Translations under genes and position numbers: made by a program
Assembly (NCBI RefSeq): GCF_030272615.1
Contig: NC_081407.1
Span: forward strand, 141,860,897 to 141,924,896
Direction: 5' to 3'
From: Cryptomeria japonica
Lineage: Eukaryota; Streptophyta; Pinopsida; Cupressales; Cupressaceae
DNA: 64,000 nt
Notes under the pieces: generated by a model
Database searches by the model: none
Told to the model about the DNA's origin: nothing
What the model saw: only the letters and a program-made list of their open reading frames with translations
In this document: positions 11,328 through 24,054 of the stretch, piece by piece
How the letters are laid out: every line of letters starts with the position of its first letter
Position numbering within the stretch: position 1 is the stretch's first letter

Positions 11328-12508
11328 TGTTACTACTTATTATAGTTGCCATTAGTTTTATATCCAAAGTCATTCTATATACTCTAGTCGGTTACTACTA
11401 TCGAAACATTCAGTCGGTATGCACAGAACAATCGGTTATAGAAGAAAGTAGTCACAGAGCCCAGTATTCACCGAGTCGTCTACCAAGTAACATTCCATGT
11501 CTATCGAGCAGAAACAATGATACACTGAGTTGATATACACCGAGTGAAACATGTTACCAGATTCATTGAATCTAGACACACATGGGAAAACGTGTTACAA
11601 GATCAAGGAGCATAGAACAGTTATCACATTGGAAATTGCACTTAAAGATTGTGTATGATTTTGAGGTCATCTAACCAATGAAATATTTTGTATAGTTATT
11701 CATTTGATAAATTAGGTTTGTAAGATCGAAGAAATAAACCTGATCACTGACATAAGAGATCTATTTATACAGCATGGATTGAGATCAGATAGAGACATAT
11801 AGAGGTGTATGAAGCAAGACATGTGTGATACATAAGAAAGCACTAAGTGTTATGACTGTTACAGAGACACAGAGGTCACTGAGAAGGATTTCAGAGAATA
11901 GTCAAAGAACAAAGTAAATAGAAGGGTTTACCAAGTTATTCTATGGGTTACTGAGGTATGCTATAAGCAAGGTAATCTCATTTTGAGCACATAGAATTTG
12001 CTATAAAATTACAAATGTAAAGTTGCAGATATTTGTAAAGATTTTATTGTAATATTTTGAAGTTGTAAGAGAAACCTTTAAAAGGGTAAAAGACTCTAAC
12101 AAAGTCTATAAATTGTAAAGCCTTTAACCAGGTGCAACATTTAGTTTAAGTGTTGTAAAATCCTTTTGCAAGGTAGATCTAATGATCTTGATACTCCTAA
12201 CAGGGTAAGCTATCAGAAATAGCTGAACATGTAGCTCTAACCGAGCAAACTTTATTATTGTAGTAGTGAAGTTGTGGGTGCCATCCCCATCGCAGTTTTT
12301 CTCTCTAACCAAGAGTTTCTGCGTAACCAAAATATATGTGTTATGGAGTGAATCATGTATGATTGTTATTTATTTGTTTTAGCTTTATGTTATGTTACAG
12401 CAGTTTGTGGTTTATGCATAACAGTAAAGATATGGTTGATAAACAGATTTGAAGTACTGATTCACCCCTTCCCTCTCAGTACATTAGCTTTCCATATTGG
12501 GCCTAACA
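11328..12508 (+). repeat. Family A LTR 1
   Basis: Starts TGTTACTACTTATTATAG and ends GGGCCTAACA just before a primer-binding site. It is rich in CGGT and ACCGAG words and has a C/T-rich tract before the conserved CTCAGTAC near its end. It differs from LTR 2 by scattered substitutions, mostly transitions, but has the same length. Confidence 0.9.
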
Positions 12509-12510
12509 AT

Positions 12511-12522
12511 TGGAATCAGAGC
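12511..12522 (+). promoter_or_regulatory. Primer-binding site, family A copy 1
   Basis: TGGAATCAGAGC lies 2 bp after LTR 1. It is one base off the plant initiator-Met complement TGGTATCAGAGC, which copy 2 retains at 19435-19446. The site marks the start of minus-strand DNA synthesis. Confidence 0.85.
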
Positions 12523-12570
12523 TTGAATCTTGGAAAAAGGTTTAACAACCTAAAGAGAAAGATCTTATCA

Positions 12571-13919
12571 ATGGAAGGCTATAAACAATCTCGAAGAATT
12601 GTGTATCTGCAAGAAGAGTTGGATCATGCTAATCAAGTGATTGTAGACATGCAAAGACAAATGCAAAAATCATTGAAAGTTAGAAGGAGATTATCTGATG
12701 ATTTGCAGGACTCTCAAGAATTAGTGGAACAAATTGAAACATCATCTAAGAATAGTATATCTGAAGAGACTGAAGAGATGAAGAACTAAAGGAGAAGAAC
12801 AAAGCACTGACTGATCAGCAAAAAGCAATGAAAAGAGGACATGAACATTCTAGCACACGGATGACTGAGAATCTTGATGCATCAAGGACAGCTAAGGATA
12901 AAGTAAGAGATCTAGAAAGAGAAAAACAACAACTTGAAGCATTAGTATCTGAAAAGAATGATGAAATCACAAGGTTGACTGGGATTAAACAAAATCTGTC
13001 AGATCAATTGGGATATGCACATCATGAAGCAAATCTGAAAGATGATGAGAATCAAGCATTGAAACTTGAAGTATCAAGGTTGACCAATAAACTTGAAACA
13101 AAAAATAAATCTAAGGAAACACTGAAAAAGAGTTATCAAGCATCAAAGATGTTGGATGAGCAACTAAATACAAGAAGACCCAACAAAGAAGCGGGACTCG
13201 GTTACAAAGGAAAAGACTCTACCGAGAAGGGAATTCATACAACCGAGAGACGAGAATCATCAAAGCAAGCTGGAAATAAGAAGAATATCAAAGGAAAGAA
13301 GCATATTTGCAACTACTGTGGAAAACAAGGTCACACTGCTAACATGTGCCAAATCAGAAAACGTAAGCAACTGAATGTCACTAGGTCTAATGGTTATTGT
13401 CACAATTGCAACAAATATGGTCACACATCTAACCAATGTAGGACAAAGTCTACTAGCAATTATAAGAAGGCAAAATTTAAAGGGTTTTGTAAAAACTGCA
13501 ATAGATATGGACATAGTACCGAGGAGTGTTGGTTTAAGCAGAAAAAATATATGTGGTCTACACACCGAGCAAATACTAGAGACTACCGAACTCACACAGA
13601 TCCTTACCGATAATATTTTGTAGTACCATGGGATTACAATACAAGGATATGGTGTAAATGTTGTGGAAGATATGGACATATAAGTACCAACTGCTTTATA
13701 AGGTTTAGAATGAACAACTGAAGATCATGGAGAAATCCTGGTGTGGCATGTTTTCATTGTCACGAAGTTGGACACTTGGCTAGAGATTGCAGAGATCAAC
13801 CTAGAGGAGACACTGAGGAAATAAAAGGCAAATTACAGATGATTTCGAAAAAGAAGGAAATTGTGTCAAAAGAAGAAAACACCTTACCTACCGAGTTAGG
13901 TGCACCTATTCCAAATTAA
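12571..13919 (+). pseudogene. Family A ORF1, copy 1: Gag-like coiled coil with five CCHC knuckles
   Basis: The start ATG at 12571 follows the primer site by 50 bp and opens a long heptad-rich region (MEGYKQSRRIVYLQEELDHA...) predicted to be coiled coil for roughly 200 residues. Five CX2CX4HX4C zinc knuckles follow: CNYCGKQGHTANMC, CHNCNKYGHTSNQC, CKNCNRYGHSTEEC, CKCCGRYGHISTNC and CFHCHEVGHLARDC. Such knuckles bind retroelement RNA, so a Gag role is likely; the usual capsid core is not recognisable. A 4-bp deletion near 12782 shifts the frame relative to copy 2. Stops at 13611 (CAA to TAA) and 13719 (CGA to TGA) are C-to-T changes relative to copy 2. The copy is inactive. Confidence 0.85.
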
Positions 13920-14413
13920 TCAGTAAAGGTATGAAGGGACTCCATTATCTCAAAGGTCAAATCTTAACAGTTCCTATTTTATCTTCTACTTAATTCAAAA
14001 TCTGCATAATTAAAGATGCATTAGAAAATTTGAAATTGTATCATAATCTTTTGGAAGCCTGTCAAGTCGGTAAATGCAGGAAGTCTGGCTACTCGGTAAA
14101 AGCATAAAAAAGAGTAGTGGTACCGAGTGCATTTAATGTTTTCTGACCTAACTGCACTAAGCCCGATGAGGTATAATGAATACTTAAAGCTATTGCACGA
14201 TCATTTTTCACTCACCAAGTTTTCAAGAAAGTAGAGCAAAGTGAATCAAAGGCGATCAAACCTCCTCCGAAGCAAATTCAAAGGTATTTACATCAATCAC
14301 AACGCATTATCAAGATAGTTTACCGATCATATCAAGTTGTTATTATTTGCTAAGTAGAAAGCGTCTGTCGTTTGAAAGTCTTCAAACCCTAAGGATCTTT
14401 TGTTAGTATTTAT
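13920..14413 (+). other. Short ORF1-ORF2 spacer where pol would be expected
   Basis: Only about 490 bases separate ORF1 from ORF2. No protease, RT, RNase H or integrase motif can be read in any frame. The spacer has ACCGAG and TCGGTAAA words and, near 14380, a CAAACCCTAAGGATC stretch just before the ORF2 start. The matching spacer in copy 2 is 20789-21344. Confidence 0.7.
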
Positions 14414-17400
14414 ATGAAATCTGCAATGGCACCTAAGATCCAAAATCCAGCTGTTGTTGAGAACATCGAAAAGCCCTCACTGAAATACTCTTTAACTCCC
14501 AAAATTGCATCTGAACCGGATGACAAAACTGCATTTTCACTCATTCCAGATACAATTTTATTAGTCGAGGATGTGAGATTCTTTACTAAATGTCAAGTTG
14601 AAGAACTAGGTCATGTTGAGATCAAAGACACATATGATGAATTGTGTACCGATGGTAAAATGGATAGCAAATATGAACAAATCAAAATCAAGGGATTGAC
14701 CGAAGCCCTAACCTATCCCCATGTCTTCAAACCCCAATGGGTCAAGTTTGTTCTAACAAGAGTTCATGATGACTTCATGTGGCTAGAAGAGCAACCATTT
14801 AAGATCACCAAGGAAATCGTTCATTTGATCATCAGTTACCCTATTTATGATCATGTCTGAGCTCAGAAAATGATATCATAGAAGGAATTGATCAGTTTAA
14901 CCGTAGTAGAATCTGATTGCAGGGGACTGAAATTGAACAATGTCACTGATGCAGAGCTAAAGTTTTCCATTAAAGTAATAGGTTATTGTTTCTTCGAATC
15001 ATCAAGGGAAAACAGTGTACCCTATGCAACAGTCGACTTAGCATAGAAAATTGTGAAGAAAGGCATGAAAATTGATTTATGTGAGGTATTGTTGAAAAAC
15101 CTGTTTGAGAATCTCAATACCATAAGGAAGCCAAAGAAGAACAATTCGGCTAATACACTAAAATTTGGATCACTTTTGGTATGCATGTTTTTCTATTTTG
15201 AAAAATTATTTCCATCAGTCGGTAAAGTTGTTTGGGAACTACACCGACCAATCACCCATCAAATCAATGACTTCATCAAGAAGCTAGGTGATAATTTTAA
15301 TGATATTATGGATGATTATTTCAGCAAGTTTCAAGAGAAGATGCATAACAGATATAGAATTCCACCCAAGTTAGTGGAGAAATACAAGGATGACATATGT
15401 TTTGAAGTGGACACTGATTACTGCTATGTTAATGTTGTGGAACTGAGAACTTAATCTTTGCCACCTATGGGTTATGAGATTGATTTTGACATCACACAAC
15501 AGCAGATAGATGCTTTTCTTACATTACCAAGGCATGCTACCGAGCTGAGGTATGGAACATATGAAGAAGTGGAGGAAAAAGTAAAAAATGAGCATTGTAG
15601 TACCCAAAGCTACAAGGAAGGCAACAAAAATGATCAAGGCATTAATAGAGAAATTTGGAGAAGCTTCTTCCTCCACACCTATCAAGGGCACTATAGCCAT
15701 CACCAAAGAGGAATCTGAAGCCCAAGAGGCAGCTATAACACTGAGCACCGAATTGCCTAAAGGGAAAGTTTTGAAAAGAAAGAAACAGGATACATCCAAA
15801 GTATCACCGACTCCTCCAGCAAAGCGACCAAACACAAGAGCATCTGCAGCATCACCGAGTAAGAAACCAAAGAATGTTGTCGCACCCAAGGTAACAAAAG
15901 CTTACAAGAAATCTACTCGGAGACTCATTTTGACTAAAGAGTCTAGTGATACTGAATCCGAAGACAAAAACAAATTTCAGATTGTCAAGAGTACAAAGGT
16001 AAATGTACATAGTGTTGAAAAATTTTGTGCTAATCTGAAGCAATATGGTGGATTTGGATCATTCAGATATGTAAAATATGAATCCAGATCTAATGATGAA
16101 AAGAGACAAATAGAAGAAGTTGTCATCTGCACACTATTGAAATTCCGACTGGTCCCATTGGAAGTATGTAAATCTCTTCCAAATGAATTATATTTGCATA
16201 TTGACAATAGGTGGAAGTATGCAATGGACTTAGAGAAACAGATGAGAGAAAGAAGTCTGGTACATCTTTTCCCAGACATGTCGGTAGATGAGATCACCAA
16301 ACATCTGAAAAACTGCCACACAAAATTCCTAGTCAAGCAAAGAGCCTTGAAATTGATGAATGGCCTTTACTTGGATGTAGAGAATAAGACCAAAGAAAAA
16401 TGGCAAGAAATATTTCAAATCAAGAATGCTGGTGAGCAAGCTGAAGTTGAAATAGTTGATGTCACCGAGCAAGATCCTGATATCACTGAGCAAGACCCTG
16501 CTGACACCATACAAGTAGACGAAGATATCACGGATACAGAGGCACCTGAACAGGAAATGATAGAAGGGAATGCTTATACCCAACTTGTATCCAGTGAATC
16601 AGTTTTGGAAGAATTCAAGCCCTATCCTCCGGTCCTTCAGCCTATTTCAATCGAGGTCCCCCAGGATACAGAACAAGGCACTGAAGGTCACAAGTTAACA
16701 AGAGGAGAAGGTACATCTCAAGAATAGACCTCTCAAGCTCCCTCTAGCACTAAAGGAGAAGGTGCTTCTCAAGAACAGACCTCTCAAGTTAATAGCAGGA
16801 GAAGGTACTTCTCAAGAATAGACCTCTCAAGCTCCCTCTAGCACTGAAAATGTTACAACCAAGACACCAAGCTCAAAGACACCAAAGGACACTACAGAGG
16901 CTAAAGAAACCGACCAATGTGTTGCCTCTACTGAGTAACCTACCGAGGGTCAACAAGCCTCCCAAGCCATTGTTTTAGTCCAACCGATAAAAGGTAAAGA
17001 AAACAAAATGAAAAAGCATAGTTTCAAATTAGATTTGTCAAAACCAATAGTGTTGCCCAACGTTGATATATCCAAATTAAAGGGGCAAGCACTCATTGAA
17101 TTCGGTGAACTATGCAAAACAAAAGCCGAACAGGAGAAGCAAATGGCTATTCAAAAGAAAAATAAAGTACTTCAGAAGGTGAAAGCACTCTTAACCGATA
17201 TGCTACCTGAAGTAACCATGACAAAAGATGTCGCCATCCACATTCAACTGGATGAACTCCTAACCAAGATAGAGACATCTGGAGTAGATGCATCTGAATA
17301 TTTGAGCAAGTTAAAGGACAAGGAGCTCACTGCTAAAATGATTGAAGAGGTACAGAAAGGTATTGCTATTGGCAAAGTTAAACTTGTCAAATTTATTGTT

Positions 17401-17880
17401 GAGTTGACCCCTCAACTCAAGCACATTCTTTATTTATTTCAAAAACTCTGTACATTTTCTTTATTCATTAAAGATATCAAAAATAAAACTGAAGTGATTG
17501 AGAAAGAGATCACCGATCTCTCAAATAAGTTGACCATTGAGCCAAATTCCATTCAGAATTTTTATACAAAGTTACAAAAGCTCATGGCTCAACAATTGGA
17601 ACTCAGGAAAGAGCACAAGATAAGGATGGACATAATGACACTTCAAACATTATTCATTCCTCATCTTTCCTCCATCCAAGAACAGATCAACAAAGCTACC
17701 TCCCTATCCACTCAACAAGAGGGAAGCACCTTAGATGGATTCATTTCACCGTTAGCTGACATTACGGCTCAGAATTCACTCATGGACAGTATTAAGGATG
17801 CCCTCTCTGCCGCTCTCACTGATGCCCAAACAAACTACAAATCCATTTTTGACTAGTTGCCACCACCAAATGGTAACTAA
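14414..17880 (+). pseudogene. Family A ORF2, copy 1: unknown protein of about 1150 residues
   Basis: I do not recognise this protein. Successive open segments join into one former frame: an N-terminal domain (14414-15715) with FFTKCQVEELGHVEIKD and VLTRVHDDFMWLEEQPF; a Lys/Pro/Ser-rich basic segment near 15770-15890 that could be a nuclear signal; a middle domain ending near 16410 (LVHLFPDMSVDEITKHL); an acidic Glu/Asp/Thr-rich linker; and a helical, Lys/Glu/Gln-rich C-terminal region (17008-17880). Lesions include stops at 14858, 15046 and 15455, a frameshift near 15590, and stops near 16725-16940 and 17854. The N-terminal blocks recur in family B ORF2. Its place just before the polypurine tract is like that of env-like ORFs in Sireviruses, but I see no clear signal peptide or membrane span. 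Confidence 0.75.
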
Positions 17881-17894
17881 GTTTTGATGTTTGT

Positions 17895-17906
17895 CAAAAA
17901 GGGGGA
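17895..17906 (+). promoter_or_regulatory. Internal polypurine tract-like site, family A copy 1
   Basis: CAAAAAGGGGGAG lies just after the ORF2 stop, about 345 bp upstream of LTR 2. Copy 2 has it at 30201-30213 and family B has a counterpart at 28535-28546, so the site is conserved in addition to the LTR-adjacent tract. Confidence 0.65.
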
Positions 17907-18239
17907 GTGAGTATCATATCAAAGTATACAGGGGAATGTAGTATACAGAGGGAGTATACCGAGCAAAACAGAGCATATGCACAGTTAATTTTGACAAGAA
18001 GAGCAGTGAATCGACGAGTACATCGAGCAGTAATCACCAAACAGAACCAAGTACAGAATATTGATCACCGAGCATGGAAAATCAGAATTTTGTATAGTAT
18101 ATTGATAAGGGGATTATATCTGAATATACTATTTCATTGACAAATGTATATGCTGTCAATCTTGTCAAAATTTTGTAAGTATATAGATTTTTGAGTTGTG
18201 ACTTTGAAAGTAGTTTTGTCAAACATCTCAACTAATGTC

Positions 18240-18251
18240 AAAAGGGGAGAT
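18240..18251 (+). promoter_or_regulatory. Polypurine tract before LTR 2
   Basis: AAAAGGGGAGAT abuts the TGTTACTAC start of LTR 2. This is the plus-strand primer. The equivalent before LTR 3 (30545-30557) has a G-to-C change. About 17907-18239 is noncoding, with CGAG and AAGTATACAG words. Confidence 0.85.
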
Positions 18252-19432
18252 TGTTACTACTTATTATAGTTGCCATTAGTTTTATATCCAAAGTCATTCT
18301 ATATACTCTAGTCGGTTACTACTACCGAAACATTCAGTCGGTATGCACAAAACAGTCGGTTATAAAAGAAAGTAGTCACAAAGCCCAGTATTCACCGAGC
18401 TATCTACCGAGTAACATTCCATGTCTACCGAGCAGAAACAATGATACACCGAGTTGATATACACCGAGTGAAACGTGTTACCAGATTCATTGAATCTAGA
18501 CACACATGGGAAAACGTGTTACAAGATCGACGACCATAGAACCGTTATAACATTGGAAATTGCACTTAAAGATTGTGTATTGTTTTGAGGTCATCTAACC
18601 AATGAAATATTTTGTATAGTTATTCATTCGATAAATCATGTTTGTAAGATCGAAGCAATGAACCTGACCACTGACATAAGATATCTATTTTTACAACATG
18701 GATTGAGATCAGATAGAGACATATAGATGTGTATGAAGCAAGACATGTGTGATACATAAGAAAGCACTAAGTGTTATGACTGTTATAGAGACACAGAGGT
18801 CACCGAGAAGGATTTCAGAGAACAGTCAAAGAACAGAGTAAACAAAAGGGTTTACTGAGTTATTCTATGGGTTACTGAGGTATGCTATAAGCAAGGTAAT
18901 CTCATTTTGAGCACATAGAATCTGCTATAACATTACAGATGTAAAGTTGTTGATATTTGTAAAGATTTTATTGCAATATTTTGAAGTTGTAAGAGAAACC
19001 TTTAACGAGGTAAAAGACTCTAACAAAGTCTCTAAATTGTAAAGCCTTTAACCAAGTGCAGCATTTAGTTTAAGTGTTGTAAAATCCTTTAGCAAGGTAG
19101 ATCTAACGATCTTGATACTCCTAACAGGGTAAGCTGTCAGAAATAGCTGAACATGTAGCTCTAACCGAGCAACCTTTATTATTGTAGTAGTGAAGTTGTG
19201 GGTGCCATCCCCACCGCAGTTTTTCACTCTAACCAAGAGTTTCTATGTAACCAAAATATATGTGTTATGGAGTGAATCATGTATGATTGTTTTTTGTTTT
19301 TTTTAGCTTAATGTTATGTTACAGCAGTTTGTGGTTTATGCATAACAGTAAAGATATTGTTGATAAAAGGATTTGAAGTATTGATTCACTCCTCCCCTCT
19401 CAGTACATTAGCTTTCCATATTGGGCCTAACA
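18252..19432 (+). repeat. Family A LTR 2 (shared middle LTR)
   Basis: 1181 bp long, from TGTTACTAC to GGGCCTAACA. It serves as 3' LTR of copy 1 and 5' LTR of copy 2. No target duplication separates the two copies. Confidence 0.9.
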
Positions 19433-19434
19433 AT

Positions 19435-19446
19435 TGGTATCAGAGC
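19435..19446 (+). promoter_or_regulatory. Primer-binding site, family A copy 2
   Basis: TGGTATCAGAGC matches the 3' end complement of plant initiator-Met tRNA, 2 bp after LTR 2. Confidence 0.9.
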
Positions 19447-19494
19447 TTGAATCTTGGAAAAAGGTTTAACAACCTAAAGAGAAAGATCTTATCA

Positions 19495-20788
19495 ATGGAA
19501 GGCTATAAACAATCTTGGAGAATTGTGTATCTGCAAGAAGAGTTGGATCATGCTAATCAAGTGATTGGAGACATGCAAAGACAAATGCAAAAATCATTGA
19601 AAGTTAGAAGGAGATTATCTGATGATTTGCAGGACTCTCAAGAGTTAGTGGAACAAATTGAAACATCATCTAAGAATAGTATATCTGAAGAGACTGAAGA
19701 GATGATTGAAGAACTAAAGGAGAAGAACAAAGCACTGACTGATCAGCTAAAAGCAATGAAAAGAGGACATGAACATTTCAGCACACCGATAACTGAGAAT
19801 CTTGATGCATTAAGGACAGCTAAGGATAAAGTAAGAGATCTAGAAAAAGAAAAACAACAGCTTGAAGCATTAGTATCTGAAAAGAATGATGAAATCACAA
19901 GGTTGACTAGGATTCAACAAAAATCTATCAGATCAATTGGGCTATGCACATCATGAAGCAAATCTGAAAGATGATGAGAATCAAGAAATGAAACTTGAAG
20001 TATCAAGGTTGACCAATGAACTTGAAACAGAAAAGAAATCTAAGGAAACACTGAAAAAGAGTTATGAAGCATCAAAGATGTTGGATGAGCAACTGAATAC
20101 AAGAAGACCCAACAAAGAAGCGGGACTCGGTTACAAAGGAAAAGACTCTACCGAGAAGCGAATTCATACAACCGAGAGAGGAGAATCATCAAAGCAAACT
20201 GGAAATAAGAAGAATATCAAAGGAAAGAAGCCCGTTTGCAACTACTATGGAAAACAAGGTCACACTGCTAACATGTGCCAAATCAGAAAACGTAAGCAAC
20301 CGAATGTCACTAGATCTAATGGTTATTGTCACAATTGCAACAAATATGGTCACACATCTAACCAATGTAGGACAAAGTCTACTAGCAATTATAAGAAGGC
20401 AAAATTCAAAGGGTTTTGTAAAAACTGCAATAGATATGGACATAGTACCGAGGAGTGTTGGTTTAAGCAGAAAAAATATATGTGGTTTACACACCGAGCA
20501 AATACTAGAGACTACCGAACTCACACAGATCCTTACCGACAATATTTTGCAGTACCATGGGATTACAATACAAGGATATGGTGTGAATGTTGTGGAAGAT
20601 ATGAACATATAAGTGTCAACTGCTTTATAAGGTTTAGAATGAACAACCGAAGATCATGGAGAAATCCTAGTATGGCATGTTTTCATTGTCACAAAGTTGC
20701 ACACTTGGCTAGAGATTGCAGAGATCAACCTAGAGGAGACACTGAGGAAATAAAAAGCAAATTACAGATGATTTGGAAAAAGAAATAA
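19495..20788 (+). pseudogene. Family A ORF1, copy 2: Gag-like coiled coil with CCHC knuckles
   Basis: Colinear with copy 1 ORF1 and more intact. The coiled coil reads without a break from 19495 to about 19915. There an extra A (run of five in CAACAAAAATC against four in copy 1) shifts the frame; the knuckle half resumes as an open frame from 19937. Damage to the knuckles includes Cys-to-Tyr in the first (CNYYGKQGHTANMC), an H-like position change in the fourth (CECCGRYEHISVNC) and GH to AH in the fifth (CHKVAHLARDC). The lesions differ from those in copy 1, so the two genes decayed separately in this part. Confidence 0.85.
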
Positions 20789-21344
20789 ATTGTGTCAATG
20801 AAGAAAATGCCTTACCTACCGAGTTAGGTGCACCTATTCCAAATTTATCGGTAAAGGTATAAAGGGACTGCATTATCTCAAAGGTCAAATCTTAACAGTT
20901 CTTATTTTATCTTGTACTTAATCCAAAATCTGCATAATTAAAGATTCATTAGAAAATTTGAAATTTTATCAAAATCTTATGGAAGCCTGTCAAGTCGGTA
21001 AATGCAGGAAGTTTGGCTACTCGATAAAAGCATAAAAAAGGGAAGCAGTGGTACCAAGTGCATTTAATGTTTTCTGACCTAACTGCACGAAGCCCGATGA
21101 GGTATAATGAATACTTAAAGCTATTGCACGGTCATTTTTCACTCACCAAGTTTTCAAGAAAGCAGAGCAAAGCGAATCAAAGGCGATCAAACCTCCTCCG
21201 AAGCAAATTCAAAGGTATTTACATCAATCACAACGCATTATCAAGATAGTTTACCGATCATATCAAGTTGTTATTATTTTCTAAGTAGAAAGCGTATGTC
21301 GTTTGAAAGTCTTCAAACCCTAAGGATCTTTTGTTAGTATTTAT
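20789..21344 (+). other. ORF1-ORF2 spacer, copy 2
   Basis: Matches 13920-14413 closely and holds no gene. No pol motif is visible. Confidence 0.7.
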
Positions 21345-24054
21345 ATGAAATCTGCAATGGCACCTAAGATCCAGAATCCAGCTATTGTTGAGAACATCGA
21401 AAAGCCCTCACTGAAATACTCTTTAACTCCCAAAATTGCATCTGAACCGGATGACAAAACTGCATTTTCACTCATTCCGGATACAGTTTTATTAGTCGAG
21501 GATGTGAGATTTTTTACTAAATGTCGAGTTGAAGAACTAGGTCATGTTGAGATCAAAGACACATATGATGAATTGTGTACCGATGGTAAAATGGATAGCA
21601 ATTATGAACACATCAAAATCAAGGGATTGACCGAAGCCCTAACCTATCCCCGTGTCTTCAAACCCCAATGGGTCAAGTTTGTTCTAACAAGAGTTCATGA
21701 TGACTTCATGTGGCTAGAAGAGCAACCGTTTAAGATCACCAAGGAAATCATTCATTTGATCACCGGTTATCCTATTTATGATCATGCCTAAGCTTAGAAA
21801 ATGATATCACATAAGGAATTAATCAGTTTAACCGTAGTAGAATCTGATTGCAGGGGACTGAAATTGAACAATGTCACTGATGCAGAGCTAAAGTTTTCCA
21901 TTAAAGTAATAGGTTATTGTTTCTTCGAATCAGCAAGGGAAAACAGTGTACCCTATGCAACAGTCGACTTAGCATAGAAAATTGTGAAGAAAGGCATGAA
22001 AATTGATTTATGTGAGGTATTGTTGAAAAACCTGTTTGAGAATCTCAATACCATAAGGAAGCCAAAGAAGAACAATTCGGCTAATACACTAAAATTTGGA
22101 TCACTTTTGGTATGCATGTTTTTCTATTTTGAAAAATTATTTCCATCAGTCGGTAAAGTTGTTTGGGAACTACACCGACCAATCACCCATCAAATCAATG
22201 ACTTCATCAAGAAGCTAGGTGATAATTTTAATGATATTATGGATGATTATTTCAGCAAGTTTCAAGAGAAGATGCATAACAGATATAGAATTCCACCCAA
22301 GTTAGTGGAGAAATACAAGGATGACATATGTTTTGAAGTGGACACTGATTACTGCTATGTTAATGTTGTGGAACTGAGAACTTAATCTTTGCCACCTATG
22401 GGTTATGAGATTGATTTTGACATCACACAACAGCAGATAGATGCTTTTCTTACATTACCAAGGCATGCTACCGAGCTGAGGTATGGAACATATGAAGAAG
22501 TGGAGGAAAAAGTAAAAAATGAGCATTGTAGTACCCAAAGCTACAAGGAAGGCAACAAAAATGATCAAGGCATTAATAGAGAAATTTGGAGAAGCTTCTT
22601 CCTCCACACCTATCAAGGGCACTATAGCCATCACCAAAGAGGAATCTGAAGCCCAAGAGGCAGCTATAACACTGAGCACCGAATTGCCTAAAGGGAAAGT
22701 TTTGAAAAGAAAGAAACAGGATACATCCAAAGTATCACCGACTCCTCCAGCAAAGCGACCAAACACAAGAGCATCTGCAGCATCACCGAGTAAGAAACCA
22801 AAGAATGTTGTCGCACCCAAGGTAACAAAAACTTACAAGAAATCTACTCGGAGATTCATTTTGACTAAAGAGTCTAGTGATACTGAATCCAAAGACAAAA
22901 ACAAATTTCAGATTGTCAAGAGTACAAAGGTAAATGTACATAGTGTTGAAAATTTTTGTGCTAATCTGAAGCAATATGGTGGATTTGGATCATTCAAATA
23001 TGTAAAATATGAATCCAGATCTGATGATGAAAAGAGACAAATAGAAGAAGCTGCCATCTGCACACTATTGAAATTTCGACTGGAAGTATGTAAATATCTT
23101 CCAAATGAATTATATTTGCATATTGACGATAGGTGGAAGTATGCAATGGACTTAGAGAAACAGATGAGAGAAAGAAGTCTGGTACATCTTTTCCCAGACA
23201 TGTCGGTAGATGAGATCACCGAACATCTGAAAAACTGCCACACAAAATTCCTAGTCAAGCAAAGAGCCTTGAAATTGATGAATGGCCTTTACTTGGATGT
23301 AGAGAATGAGACCAAAGAAAAATGGTAGGAAATATTTCAAATCAAGAATGCTGGTGAGCAAGATAAAGTTGAAATAGTTGATGTCACCGAGCAAGATCCT
23401 GATATCACTGAGCAAGACCCTGCTGACACCATACAAGTAGATGAAGATATCATGGATACCGAGGCACCTGAATAGGAAATGATAGAAGGGAATGCTTATG
23501 CCCAACTTGTATCCAGTGAATCAATTTTGGAACAAGTCTAGCCCTATCCTTTGGTCACTCAGCCTATTTCAACCGAGGTCCCTCAGGATACGGAACAAGC
23601 CACCGAAGGTCACAAGTCAACAGTAGGAGAAGGTACTTCTCAAGAGTAGACCTCTCAAGCTCCCTCTAGCACTGAAAATGTTACAACTGAGACACCAAGC
23701 TCAGAAACACCAAAGGACACTACAGAGGCTAAAGAAACTGACCAAAGTGTTGCCCCTACCAACCACCCTACCGAGGGTCAGCAAGCCTCCGAAGCCATTG
23801 TTTTAGTCCAACTGATGAAAGGTAAAGAAAATAAAATGAAAATGCATAGTTTCAAATTAGATTTGTCAAAACTAATAGTGTTTCCCAATGTCGATATATC
23901 CAAATTAAAGGGGCAAGCACTCATTGAATTCGGTGAACTATGCAAAGCCAAAGCTGAACAAGAGAAGCAAATGGCTATTCAAAAGAAAAATAAAGTACTT
24001 CAAAGGTGAAAGCACTCTTAACCGATATGCTACCTGAAGTAACCGTGACAAAAG

